A stretch of 64,000 nt of DNA, from contig OX442318.1 of NCBI GenBank assembly GCA_949358305.1, forward strand, positions 10,150,517 to 10,214,516, given 5' to 3'. The translations under genes and the position numbers were made by a program. Every line of letters begins with the position of its first letter. Within the stretch, counting starts at the first letter, position 1. The DNA is from Strigamia acuminata (lineage: Eukaryota; Arthropoda; Chilopoda; Geophilomorpha; Linotaeniidae). Positions 1 through 9,365 of the stretch are shown here, in pieces. The notes under the pieces were generated by a model. The model was not told where the DNA came from, made no database searches, and saw only the letters and a program-made list of their open reading frames with translations.

Positions 1-1293
1 GCAGTCGACTCCAACCCCATCCCAACGAACGCAAACAGCCCGAAAATGACGTTCGCCACCGCCAAACCTGCCCGAATAACCCAAACAAGCAGCCCCAAAG
101 CCCCCCAACCCCTCAAAGGCGTCCGCACATCCATCACCCCTTTACTCGACTCCCTCGCCCAAGTAACCACCGCCGGCCCCTTCATCCTGCCCCAAGTCCA
201 CACCGGCTCCCGCCCCTCCTCCACCGGCTCGGCCCAATCCCTCCCCAGCCCCAAAGCCGTCATCGCCAACGTGAACGCCGCCCAATTCGTCAGCGTCTCG
301 CAAGTGCAAATCGCCAACGCAACATCCGCGATCCAATCGCCCATGCAGCCGAAAACCGTGAGCAACCTGCTCAGCCAACAACAGGCGCTCCAGCAGATCG
401 TCGCCAAGCAACAGCAACTCAAACAGACCATCAAACTGCTGCCGAGCGGCTGTGCGCAGTCGCAGGCGTCCATGATCGGCCAGCCGTCGTTGCAGGGCCT
501 GCAGACCATCATGATCAAGCAGGACGCCATGCAGGACGGGCTGAAACAGACGAGCAAGCCGGTCGTGGCGCGGATCATGTCGAACCCGCAAGTGGTGTCG
601 ATGGCCAACTTCATCCACCACAAGCCGCAGACGACGATCAAGATCCAGGGCGGCAACGTGATGCACCACCGCCAGGCGACCGCGCTGCCGCGGCTGGCCG
701 TCGTGACGCAGGGCAGCGTCATTCCCGTCACGTCGCAGCCCAAGTTCGTGGCCACGGCGTCCGGACAGCTGGGGGTGATGACGTCGTCGCTGGCGATGTC
801 GAACTTGGCGGGCGCGCGGGGGATGAAGATTTTGTCGGCGCCGCAGTTCAAGGCGAGCATGAAACCGACGACGACGACGAGCTCGAACGTGATTTTGACG
901 GCGAGCGTGGAGACGAGCACGCCGACGGTGGTGATCGCGTCGCAGGGGGCGCTGAAGCCGCAGCAGACGGTGGTGATGGCGACGACGCAGGCGGGAATGA
1001 GACCGATAGCGGCGGTGAGCGCGCCGGTCAACATGAAGGCGTTGCAGGGGGTGAAGGTGATTCCGGTGGCGCAGGGGAATAAGAGCAAGAGTCAGCCGGT
1101 GTTTGCGCGGATCATCACTCCGCCGGCTGGGCTGACGTTGCAGTCGAACCCGCAGCAGGGCATTAGTGTTATACAGAGCATGAGTGCGCCGTTGAGGCCG
1201 AGTAACCCGATGGCGACGGGTCCGGCGACGATTATTCGGTTGCAGGCGCCGTTGCCGCCCGATGCGGGCGAGGTGAAGGATATAAGTAAATGA
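1..1293 (+). CDS. C-terminal exon of a Q/S/T/V-rich, coregulator-like protein (5' partial)
   Basis: The frame is open from the first base of the window to TGA at 1291-1293, so the ATG at 46 is probably internal and the gene starts upstream. The roughly 430 visible residues contain no folded domain I recognise. They are low complexity: rich in Gln, Ser, Thr, Val, Ala and Pro, with repeated VVTQ/VIPV/ARI-type segments and a Gln cluster near residues 120-140. This composition is typical of the disordered tails of transcriptional or chromatin coregulators. That class assignment is inference only. The exon is strongly GC-rich and drops abruptly into AT-rich sequence after the stop. An ATTAAA at about 1361 and an AATAAA at about 1574 are possible polyadenylation signals. 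Confidence 0.6.
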   Translation, partial: AVDSNPIPTNANSPKMTFATAKPARITQTSSPKAPQPLKGVRTSITPLLDSLAQVTTAGPFILPQVHTGSRPSSTGSAQSLPSPKAVIANVNAAQFVSVSQVQIANATSAIQSPMQPKTVSNLLSQQQALQQIVAKQQQLKQTIKLLPSGCAQSQASMIGQPSLQGLQTIMIKQDAMQDGLKQTSKPVVARIMSNPQVVSMANFIHHKPQTTIKIQGGNVMHHRQATALPRLAVVTQGSVIPVTSQPKFVATASGQLGVMTSSLAMSNLAGARGMKILSAPQFKASMKPTTTTSSNVILTASVETSTPTVVIASQGALKPQQTVVMATTQAGMRPIAAVSAPVNMKALQGVKVIPVAQGNKSKSQPVFARIITPPAGLTLQSNPQQGISVIQSMSAPLRPSNPMATGPATIIRLQAPLPPDAGEVKDISK

Positions 1294-1771
1294 TTGATAG
1301 GTTCTTTGCTTTGGATTCCATATTATTGTTATTATTATTATATAAATATATAAATATGTATTAAAGTCGAATTTAACTGTGTACATACGTGTTAAATATT
1401 ATCTATTTTCAACTTGGAGATTATTAAAACTTTAAGCGGGCAATTAATTAAATCGGGGAGTGTGATTATTTATTTTATTATAAGGAGGATGTTTTTTTTT
1501 CTTGTTTTTTTTTTTTTTTTTTTAGGTTTTTTTTTTTGTTAAGTTGTGTGCTGTTGTTTTCTAAAAGAATGTCAAATAAAAATGTCGGTATTTGCTATTT
1601 TTTAGTTTGTGGTTGTGCGATGTATCGATTGCGGTGTTTACGTGTACTCGGTTTTCCAGAAAAGTAAAATTTGCATTTTCACTTATCCAGATAACTGGGT
1701 GTAGGGTGTAAACAGTGTAAAGATAGTTTTTTGCGGTATTGTTGGGCGTAAACAGCGGAGATGTGTATTTA
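1294..1771. other. 3' flank of the first gene, no gene seen
   Basis: AT-rich sequence with a long T tract at about 1493-1536 and candidate poly(A) signals. The small ORFs on either strand look like random open frames. Confidence 0.5.
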
Positions 1772-1946
1772 TACACCCAAATGTGTTTATTACTCGATTT
1801 TGATTTGACACGTTTAGAAAAATAAATTCATTTCTGTTTTTACACGATTTCTCTTGATTTAACAACTTAAATTGCTTTTTTAAAATCCCAATTTGATTTA
1901 AATTTTAAGGAAAAATATTTTTTGTCGTAAAAACAGAATTGGGTGT
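1772..1946. mobile_element. MITE with ACACCCAA/TTGGGTGT ends (copy 1)
   Basis: Bounded by TACACCCAA at the left and TTGGGTGTA at the right, with internal 'AAAAACAGAATTGGGTGT' and 'aaggaaaaatatttt' shared with the element at 17874-18067. It ends about 20 bp before homology to the glycerol kinase gene begins, so it may mark the edge of the relic copy. Confidence 0.5.
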
Positions 1947-2243
1947 ATTCGCTGTTTGTTCTCTTTTGTATGTGGAAATTTATTTACCAACGGAAATTCC
2001 GTTTGTGTTGGCCTGCAACTGCATTAAAAAGTTGTTTTCAGACAAGCCGCCATCGACTTTAAGCGAAGTAAGCGCGATGTTGCTGTCCTTGTTCATTGCG
2101 TCCAATATTTCTCTCGCTTGGAAGCAAATCGCTTCGAAAGCGGCTCGAGCCAAGTGAGCTTTCCTCGTGTACTGAGTCAGTCCAAATATTAACCTAAAAA
2201 AAAATTCATAAATATTGATTCAAACAACAGTTTGATGACCATT

Positions 2244-2338
2244 AGAGTCGAGTCTCGTTAAAACGAATCACAAGGGACCCGAAAAATCGGTTGGTTATAA
2301 CGAAATTTTATTTTATCAAAATTTTTTAACATGGTGTT
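2244..2338. mobile_element. Tigger/pogo-type MITE, 3'-truncated copy
   Basis: Starts with AGAGTCGAGTCTCGTTA and shares 'GGGACCCGAAAAATCGGT' with the copy at 13237-13386, in the same intron position of the glycerol kinase duplicate. The right end and the following exon 12 are deleted. Confidence 0.6.
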
Positions 2339-2587
2339 CATTGAAATTTAATAAATAAATGAATAAATTGATAGGAATAATTTTTTATTTTAAATATTTA
2401 TTTGTCCCCAGTTTCGGCAACATCATCAATCAAGCCTAGATTATCCTTGAGCCAATTGACGCACGCTCCAGCAATGGCAACGGATCCCTGAAATAAAATG
2501 AAATAAAATTAATTTAATTTAATTAATTTAATAAAATTTATATATACCTCTAGTGCGTAACGAACCGGTTCGTCAGCCCCAAACTTA

Positions 2588-2628
2588 TAAGCGACCGTTG
2601 TAAGGAACTTCCTTACAACGGTCGCTTA
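2588..2628. repeat. 20-bp perfect inverted repeat at the relic breakpoint
   Basis: TAAGCGACCGTTGTAAGGAA, one C, then its exact reverse complement. The left arm is glycerol kinase exon 10 sequence, so the right arm is an inverted duplicate of coding sequence. Confidence 0.9.
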
Positions 2629-2925
2629 TTTTGATTCAAAATCCACAAAAAAATCATCAAAAATCAACAAAATCATCAAAATCCACATCAAAAATCAACA
2701 AAATCATCAAAATCCACATCAAAAATCAACAAAATCATCAACATCAAAAATCATCTAAATCCACAAAAAATGGTCAAAAATCATCAAAATCATTAAAATC
2801 ATCAAAATCATTAAAATCCACATCAGAAATCATCAAAATCAAAATCCACATCAGAAATCATCAAAATCAAAATCTACATCAAAAATTATTAAAATCCACA
2901 TCAAAATCATTAAAATCTACATCAT
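2629..2925. repeat. Tandem repeat of ATCATCAAAATCCACATCAA-like units
   Basis: A degenerate minisatellite matching the array in intron 7 of the intact glycerol kinase gene (about 14150-14760). Its open frames are repeat-derived. Confidence 0.8.
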
Positions 2926-3256
2926 TGGTCACATCAGTCATCATACATGCACCCCTCCGTCAGCACCACCTGTCAAGTTCTATCCAAACAATCAAAATGA
3001 CAAAATGTCCATTATTTTTCCCTTTTCCTTTCCTTTCCTATCCATAAAATCCAGGAATCAATTGTGCCGAATAAACAATTCTAGTTTTCAATGGCCTGCG
3101 CAATGCTGTGTCCAGATTCATTCTCCTGCGTAATGAGCCAATAAATCTTGACAGCACTGAAGGGACTCTATAAATACACGCGATATTTATACCCGAAATG
3201 CCATCGCGCGTAAGAATATCGCCATTATTATGGATCACCATTCACCACCTTTAAGT

Positions 3257-3382
3257 ATGCAACGTTACCAGCGAGATGTTCTGCTCGGATTGTTGGTTTT
3301 TGTTATTTTAATCATATTATCACTACTTCATACGATAAATCTACTAGCAGTCAAGAAGAAGCTGATATTCACGTACGAATGA
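3257..3382 (+). CDS. Hydrophobic micro-ORF, QRD family member 1 (41 aa)
   Basis: The ORF begins MQRYQRDVLLG and continues into one strongly hydrophobic segment of about 15 residues (VFVILIIL core), then a basic stretch, which is the layout of a small single-pass membrane peptide. Related openings, M/I-x-x-[FY]-Q-R-[DE] followed by L/I-G, recur at 4743, 4964, 6345, 6793 and 6922 on the + strand. A copy of the body lies inverted at 5215-5405. In the next frame the same DNA reads SYDKSTSSQEEAD, which is also conserved in the inverted copy, so this copy may be frameshifted. I recognise no known family. It may be a first exon or a degenerate gene copy rather than a translated ORF. Confidence 0.3.
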   Translation: MQRYQRDVLLGLLVFVILIILSLLHTINLLAVKKKLIFTYE

Positions 3383-3568
3383 TGGAATGATTTCTTTCGT
3401 GAGTCTATAAATTTTATCTAAAATGTCAAATTTTGTATCTAACAATTAAGCCTAGTTTCGATTTGTTATTCATAAGAATTTACAATTATGTACTCTTTTG
3501 TACAGTTAATTACAGTTATTCACAAGAATTTCCAACATTTTTATACAATTTATTTATTTATTTCCAGA

Positions 3569-3645
3569 ACGGATCCACCAGCAGCAAGCGGCGGCTGCCA
3601 AAGCGAAAAAATCCGTTCACAAGCCGAAAGCGCCTCGGACAAATG
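3569..3645 (+). CDS. Possible small internal exon, Gln/Ala/Lys-rich
   Basis: Flanked by a good acceptor (tttatttccag) and a GTAAG donor. In one frame it reads RIHQQQAAAAKAKKSVHKPK, a basic, coiled-coil-like composition. It could belong with the ELNLLWQ-type sequence encoded by the inverted copy at 5215-5405 as a small membrane plus coiled-coil protein. No full gene model could be assembled. Confidence 0.25.
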
Positions 3646-4289
3646 TAAGAAACATCCAAATTTCCACCAAAAAAAATAAATTAAAACTTTCTCTTAAAAA
3701 ATATGCAAAAGCGCCGACCAGAGGATCTCAGCAACCAAACTCGAGGACGAAGTGCGCTTGTGGCAAGACTCGCCCTTTGTCCCGCTCAACGACTGATACT
3801 CCCAACAATCCTCCTGGGTGGACCAAGTGATCTTGACATTGAAGTTCTTGGCCGGTGAATAAGGCGCGCGAACATTCGCTTCTCTTGTCGGATCGAAAGC
3901 ACCCGAGCGGTATGCGAGCTTCTGAAGGACTATATGAATGGTCAAATTCTTTTGTTTGGTATCCACCTTCACTCCAGTCATCCAGTCTAGTGCTAATTGA
4001 TGTGTGAAATTCCAAAGGGTGAAATAAAGTTTTTGGTTTTACTTTTGACCGAACATTTTTAATTGGAGAATCTGATTAAGTTTGCAGAAGGAATTCGGTT
4101 AATTGAGCGGGATATAGTATTTGCTGATAGTTTGTATTTGTAAACATTAATTTAATTTAGGAAATAATAAACTATTTTGTGTTTTCAACTGATATTTGCA
4201 TTTATTTTTGTTTTATTTGAAAATATTTGCATCAATTATTAATGCAACTGGTAGGCGGTAGAAGTCATAAAAAAAAAACGAAAATGATC
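3646..4289. other. Unassigned stretch with coding-like composition at 3721-4000
   Basis: 3721-4000 is less AT-rich than its surroundings and has open frames on both strands. The - strand has 95 codons ending near 3694, and the + strand reads SATKLEDEVRLWQDSPF before a stop. I cannot assign a family or choose a strand. It may be a relic exon. Nothing else is seen from 4016 to 4289. Confidence 0.3.
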
Positions 4290-4450
4290 TTCGGAGAGGT
4301 CAAGTGGTCTATGAGTTGAGGACACCAAGTGGTGCCATGGTCATCCGGCACCTGAACCATTTGCGTAAATATAGGGGGGAGAGTGTCCCGGAGCCCTCGG
4401 TGGGCCAGGCCGACCAGCAGCTCGTTTCTCGACCTGTAACAGAGAATCAA
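4290..4450 (+). pseudogene. Ty3/Gypsy integrase C-terminal fragment
   Basis: The frame RRGQVVYELRTPSGAMVIRH, followed by LNHLRK, matches the position and pattern of the integrase tail of the Gypsy element at 52562 (RRGDLVYALKD...IVVRHVNHL). Only this short piece is recognisable. No LTR or other pol domain is adjacent. Confidence 0.6.
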
Positions 4451-4742
4451 ACGTTTAGCGTCGCACCGGTAAGTTTGCCTTATACGAATTTGATTAAGCT
4501 TGGGTGCGAAACCACCTCCCATGGACCCAAGAGACTTGGCGCAAAGGTTGAACGCGGTCGTTGCCGCTCGTGCACTTCCAGCTGCCACAGCGTGACCATC
4601 GGCCGCCTGAGCGACTTGGTGAATTTGTCTACCCACCATCTAAGAAGAACAAGAGATAGGGGGAAGGCATGTTGCATATCGTATGCGCCATTTGTACTAC
4701 TTAAGTTTAACAATACATACCTTATCATTGTACAGTGGGTTG

Positions 4743-4990
4743 CAAAGAAGAGATATTATTGTTCTTGGTTGCTTATGTTTCAGTTTTAAGCCATTTTTTA
4801 TGGTTTTTCATATTTTTTAATGCTTTTTTTCAGTTTCAATCGTTTTTTCATGGTTTTTCATATTTTTTAATGCTTTTTTTCAGTTTCAATCGTTTTTTCA
4901 TGGTTTTTATTAATTTTTTCAGTTTTAATCGCTTTTTCATGATCTTTTTAATCATTTTCAAAAATGGAGCGATTTCAGCGGGATATCATT
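4743..4990 (+). repeat. QRD micro-ORF copies 2 and 3 with a ~60-bp tandem T-rich repeat between them
   Basis: At 4743 the frame reads QRRDIIVLGCLCFSF, and at 4964 MERFQRDIILGC. Between them a T-rich unit (ggtttttcatattttttaatg...) is repeated about 2.5 times. The copy at 4964 is interrupted near 5006 by a dispersed inverted-repeat element, so it no longer encodes the hydrophobic part. Confidence 0.5.
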
Positions 4991-5005
4991 CTGGGTTGCT
5001 ATGTT

Positions 5006-5146
5006 CAGTGCTGGACTGGAAAGAAATTTAATACCGGGAAATCTGGATAGTTCGGGCCACGGGAACAAATTTATACCAAGCCACAGACTATGAAAAAAGG
5101 GAAATTCCCGATATCCCTCCCGGTCAGTCCGGCATTGGGGTTTTGT
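5006..5146. mobile_element. Dispersed inverted-repeat element (CAGTGCTGGACTGG ends), copy 1
   Basis: Starts with AGTGCTGGACTGGAAAG and ends with a near-complement of it (CCGGTCAGTCCGGCATT), with internal 'cccgg' blocks. Further copies lie at 7530-7646 and 35511-35665. No coding capacity. Confidence 0.6.
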
Positions 5147-5214
5147 ATCAGATAGGCAATAGTAGAACAAGTTATTAATATTGTATAGATGTAAGAGTTC
5201 TTTTTTTTATTTCA

Positions 5215-5405
5215 AAATTTTGCCAAAGCAAGTTGAGTTCCATCATTCGTACTTGAATATCAGCTTCTTCCTGACTGCGAGTAGATTTATCGTATGAAGT
5301 AGTGATAATATTAAATGTATTATTATTATTATTATTAAATTTATTACGCATTAAAAAAAATGGAATAAGTATATATGATTAAAATAAGAAAAACCAACGA
5401 TCCGA
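5215..5405 (-). repeat. Inverted copy of the 3257-3410 micro-ORF block
   Basis: The reverse complement shares GGATCGTTGGTTTTTC-type sequence, 'TTATTTTAATCATAT', and the segment coding TTSYDKSTRSQEEADIQV followed by RMMELNLLWQ. A (TAT)n-rich insertion separates the hydrophobic half from the acidic half. This copy retains longer acidic/coiled-coil coding than the + strand copy. Confidence 0.6.
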
Positions 5406-5491
5406 GCATAACATCACAAACAATACCAATAGCAATTGGTGGAGTGGTAATTGGGGTTCTATTATGGGTTGTACTGAAGCTTGAACTTTAA
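5375..5491 (+). CDS. Hydrophobic micro-ORF, IPIAIGG family member 1 (38 aa)
   Basis: ATG at 5375 to TAA at 5489-5491. The short polar start is followed by QTIPIAIGGVVIGVLLWVVL, a single transmembrane-like segment. The same IPIAIGG segment occurs in a second ORF at 6010-6174 with a different flank, so the segment has been duplicated. It overlaps the inverted block of the other micro-ORF family on the opposite strand. No homologue is recognised. Confidence 0.3.
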   Translation: MIKIRKTNDPSITSQTIPIAIGGVVIGVLLWVVLKLEL

Positions 5492-5524
5492 ATCATTACG
5501 GAAAATTGACTGAACTTTAATTAA

Positions 5525-5745
5525 ATTCATTCGTTATGAATGAATTTTTTATACTTATTGAATTTTTTTATACTTATTGAATTTTTTTATACTTATTGAA
5601 TTTTTTATACTTATTGAATTTTTTATACTTATTGAATTTTTTATACTTATTGAATTTTTTATACTTATTGAATTTTTTATACTTATTGAATTTTTTATAC
5701 TTATTGAATTTTTTATACTCATTGAATTTTTTATACTTATTTTTT
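5525..5745. repeat. 18-bp tandem repeat (TTTTATACTTATTGAATT)
   Basis: About eleven near-identical units. Because 18 is a multiple of 3, the array is open in-frame as repeated NFLYLL, which creates a spurious ORF at 5596-5805. Confidence 0.9.
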
Positions 5746-5750
5746 AGTAC

Positions 5751-5843
5751 AGTCAGGAGAAATTGTGGAAATAGTCAAGAGAAAGAGATGAAAGGATTCC
5801 AATAAGAGACAATAAATAGTTGGATATTAATCAAACTGAATGA
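5751..5843. repeat. Dispersed repeat, copy 1 (CAGTCAGGAGAAATTGTGG)
   Basis: About 93 bp nearly identical to 8006-8098, including 'agaaagagat', 'ggattccaataagagac' and 'aatagttggatatt'. Confidence 0.8.
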
Positions 5844-6009
5844 TGTATTTAGCAGTAGTGAACATGCCAAAACATGAGGCGTTTCGGACCAGATCAGGAG
5901 ATGACAGCCATGCAAACAGAGCCATGCAAAAGAGTAACGAGGTCACGCCACAACAAAGACCAAAAAAAATGCAAAGAAAGCTCCTAGCTTTGTAGAGGTC
6001 GGAACATCG

Positions 6010-6174
6010 ATGACTTCATCAGCCGATGCAACACCTTCATCGAGACAATCATCAACTTTGGTTGATTTGTATTTGCAAATAATACCAATAGCAATTGGTG
6101 GATTTGTAGTCGTTTTTTTTATTGTATGTTGTAGTAAACGTTTTACTTTAAGTGAGTCTATAAATTTAGTTTAA
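6010..6174 (+). CDS. Hydrophobic micro-ORF, IPIAIGG family member 2 (54 aa)
   Basis: The frame is open from 5938. The first ATG at 6010 starts a Ser/Thr-rich stretch, followed by IIPIAIGGFVVVFFIVCC and a basic end. This fits a small type I/III membrane peptide with a polar N-terminal half. It shares IPIAIGG[FV]V with the ORF at 5375-5491. Upstream (5938-6009) the frame is Lys-rich. No known family recognised. Confidence 0.35.
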   Translation: MTSSADATPSSRQSSTLVDLYLQIIPIAIGGFVVVFFIVCCSKRFTLSESINLV

Positions 6175-6196
6175 TGACTAATAGATGTGTGCAATT

Positions 6197-6277
6197 CAGT
6201 TTCTTCAACGCAAGTGTAAACGGTTTAGAGAATTTCTTGTGGGTCTTCTTCCACCCACCTGTAACATTTAATAAAAA
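6197..6277 (-). pseudogene. Isolated copy of glycerol kinase exon 3
   Basis: Almost identical to 18125-18222, covering most of exon 3 (WVEEDP...TVYTC) and its acceptor. It carries substitutions and no neighbouring exons. Together with 1988-3162 it shows that a second glycerol kinase copy once extended over this region. Confidence 0.8.
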
Positions 6278-6344
6278 CCAGTGAAACCAGTGAAAAGAGT
6301 TCTTTTTTTATACTTATTTTTTAGTAATTTAATCGCTTTCAAAA

Positions 6345-7145
6345 ATAGAGAGTTTCCAACGCGACGTAGTGCTAGGTTGCTTATGTTTCTCTTTAATAAT
6401 AATTTGGCTGTTTTGTACACATTGAACACAGCAATTTATAAAAAACTTGTTTTACGTTACAAGTAAATTCAGAAGTTGCTGTGACCCCAGAGGTCACTGG
6501 TGTATGCAGTTAATTTTTATTACTTAAAAAATGTATTTTTTAGTGTGATAGTCATTTTAGTAGATTATTTTATATGTTTTTTACATGTTTCAAATGGAAT
6601 TTGTTTTTATCTTTGACATTGTTGACTGTAGTTTTGTATTGATGGTGTTAAGATATTTACTGTTTTTTTTTATTTGTTTTGAATTAGCGGTAGATGACGG
6701 TACGGTGCTGGTTTGTTCGTTTCGCCTTTTAACATTCAATGTGGGATTTTTTTTTTTTTTTGTTTAGCATCAAAATTTACAAGATTTACAAGATGCATAA
6801 CTACCAAAGGGAATGCAGGATTACTTTTATTATTATTATTTTATATGTTTTTGTTAGGATTATTATTAAAAGCTCGAAATTTACAAGGTTAGGTTAGGTT
6901 CAAAATATACAAGATTTGCAAAGTACCAATATCGAGATTGTTTGATCGGTAGTTTAATTTTTCTCATTCTGATAATTGCAGGATTACTTTTATTATTATT
7001 ATTTTATATGTTTTTGTTAGGATTATTATTGAAAGCTCGATTGTTAATGCGCACAATATGTATTGTTTGTTATAGCAAAAGGTGTTCTAGTTGTTGTATC
7101 TGTACACAAAGATGGAGTAAATACCACATTGTTTATTCTTTTTAA
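6345..7145 (+). repeat. QRD micro-ORF copies 4-6
   Basis: Three degenerate copies. At 6345 the start codon reads ATA, and the frame gives ESFQRDVVLGCLCFSLII. At 6793-6897 a 34-aa ORF begins MHNYQREC and is mostly Ile. From 6922 the frame reads YQYRDCLIGSLIFLILII and stays hydrophobic to about residue 40, ending at 7143-7145. The segment GGATTACTTTTATTATTATT is repeated at 6810 and 6979. The sequence before copies at 4964 and 6345 (AATC..TTTCAAAAAT) is also shared, so the repeated unit extends upstream of the ORF. Confidence 0.5.
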
Positions 7146-9350
7146 ATCAACCAGCTTTCTTATTTCTTTGGACAACTACAGTTTTTTATATGTTTCAATT
7201 AGAATTTGTTTTTATCTTTGACAATGTTGACTGTAGTTTTGTATTGATGAGGTGTTAACCTCTTAAGTGATTTATTGATGTTTGAAGGTTCAATGTTTGT
7301 GGGGGTTTAGATGTGTCTAAACCACATCAAGCTGGGTGGTCATCCAGCCTGCCATAGACCGTGTTTATTAATGTAAACAGGATATGGCAGCCCCTACACT
7401 GTAGAACTTCTCCAAGTTCTTAAGTCTGCTTCAAATAGTCAATGTGAAACCAGTCAGACTTGAAAAGAGTTTCTTTCACAACATGGAGATTGCTGATCAA
7501 GTTGGGACAAGTTAGTTTTGTTCCCAACCAGTGCTGGACTGGAAAGAAATTTAGTACGGGCCACAGGGTATGAAAAAAAATTTCATGTCGTCACCGGCCA
7601 CCTGGAAATTCCCGGTATCCAACCCTGGCCAGTCCAGCATTGGGGTTTCATATCAGATAGGCAATAGTAGAACAAGTTATTAATATTGAACAAAAAATAT
7701 AAATACAAACAGAAAGACAATCGGAAGATTAGCCCAAAAAGTTTTAAAGGAATGAAAATTGTTGAAGGATTCTTTTTTTTCTGTTCATATATCGGGGAAT
7801 TGCTTTTACCATTAAAAGATTTTACAATTGGCACAAACACAGGTCCCTAAACGAAGTCATGGAGTTTTTTAACTTCATAAGACACTGCCATTGGCTGAAA
7901 TTATGACAAACATTACGAAGAAGTTGAAATTAAAAAATAATTTAACTTCATTGCAGTTGCCAAAGATGCTACAATAGCTTTTCTATGGCAACCCAACACA
8001 AGCACAGTCAGGAGAAATTGTGGAAATAATCAAGAGAAAGAGATAAAAGGATTCCAATAAGAGACAATAAATAGTTGGATATTAACCAAACTGAATACAC
8101 AAGAAACGAAAACAACTTTCCACGATGTTGTTGTTGTTTTCCAACAGCAAAAATATTTTCTTGCATTTGTTAATCTTATGAGGATTTTTGCAACACTGGA
8201 GAAAGTCATTTTGAAAAAAGTGAAAGCTTCTCAAAGGTTTACAAATATTTTAGTTTAACACTAGAACAGCTAGACTGGTCAAAATGACCCAATGGGTTTC
8301 CAATAGTGATTTTTGATGCTTTACATCATAAATCAGCAAACGTGGCATTTTTCTTAAAGAAGAATAAAAAAGGCAAAGAACCACTCCATGGGTCATCCAG
8401 AAAAAGGTGACTGAAAAATTGTCCACAGTCCCAGAGAAGTCCAACCAAGAGCATTTGATTACAATTAATAGAGCAAATACCTTGACCATCCTCTGATTAC
8501 TTTGAAAATAAAAACCAGGCTTCAGAAATCATATCCCAAACTGAACACTTCCATGTCATGAAAAAAAGGCAAATGCCATTACCAATCACGAAAAATGGCA
8601 AATCACAAAAACCACAAGACAAATTCAATTTCAAATGAAAAATTCTAACCAAACTATGAATAACCACCAAAAACCACCATCAAGCCTCAAAAAATGCATC
8701 AAATAATATTCTTGCCAAATAAAAACTCAACCGCCACATAACTGAAATACAGAAGAATATACAATTCGAACGAGGCCTATAGTAGGCCTAAAATGGCGCC
8801 AAACAATATCAAAAGAACATACTGGTATGTAAGAAAATAAATGGATCATTTAGAAATACGAATTCAAACTTGCTGAAACATTTGCAGAAATGTAAATCCC
8901 ATGTTTATGAAACGAATCAACCTTTTGGAAATCAAACCGAATTAAATAACGTGAAAAACGAACACAGCATGTGGAATAGCAAAATCTTGTGTGTTCGCCT
9001 CGCCTTGTGCTGATCGAGACGAAATTACGTGACAGATTATTGTTTAGCGTCTCCGCTGGAAACCAACGTTTTTGCCCATGCGCAGAAAAGAAAACAATCC
9101 GACGACTACGGAGATTTGTTGGGGCCATCGTGTCTTTTTCCTGCATCATGGAGACTTCACTTTCTACAATTTAGATAAATTTAAATCATTCTTGGGTGTA
9201 AATAATGGGGAATTTCTTTATTTCCACAATTGTTGGTTGTGTATTTCTCGGGTTTGAACAATACACAAATTATCAAACAGTGCGATATTGTTTTTCCCCA
9301 ACAATAGGATGAATTAAATCAAAATGACGCCGGACTTCGCTATTTGATTT
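7146..9350. other. Gene-poor interval with dispersed repeats
   Basis: No convincing gene. 7530-7646 is copy 2 of the CAGTGCTGGACTGG element, and 8006-8098 is copy 2 of the CAGTCAGGAG repeat. Around 8264 the sequence GCTAGACTGGTCAAAATGACC resembles a transposon end, but I found no partner. The remainder is AT-rich. Confidence 0.5.
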
Positions 9351-9365
9351 TAGTTTGACGATGAA

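Larger units (their letters stand above)
1988..3162 (-). pseudogene. Partial, decayed second copy of glycerol kinase
   Basis: Segments match exons of the intact gene at 11674-18697. 1988-2193 equals exon 13 (same 206 nt, frame open, FGGY C-terminal domain). 2409-2487 equals exon 11. 2548-2607 is part of exon 10. About 2924-2979 is part of exon 7, and 3042-3162 is most of exon 6. Exons 8, 9 and 12 are missing. Decay is visible. The donor after exon 11 reads GG instead of GT, and the donor after exon 6 reads AT instead of GT. Exon 7 carries a 5-nt insertion that shifts the frame. Exon 10 breaks off in a 20-bp inverted duplication. The splice acceptor before exon 6 is absent. This is a dead or dying tandem duplicate. 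The 5' part, if it existed, is represented only by the fragment at 6197-6277. Confidence 0.85.

Noticed and set aside
142-1386. 414-codon ORF on the minus strand opposite the first exon
   Set aside because: Arg/His/Leu-rich shadow of the GC-rich Q/S/T-rich + strand gene. No protein-like pattern, and the + strand frame is open to the window edge with sensible composition.
5596-5805. NFLYLL-repeat ORF
   Set aside because: Open only because of the 18-bp tandem repeat.
8250-8489. 79-codon minus ORF near GGTCATTTTGACCAG
   Set aside because: The composition is not protein-like, and the TGACC-type sequence looked like a transposon end, but no matching partner end was found.
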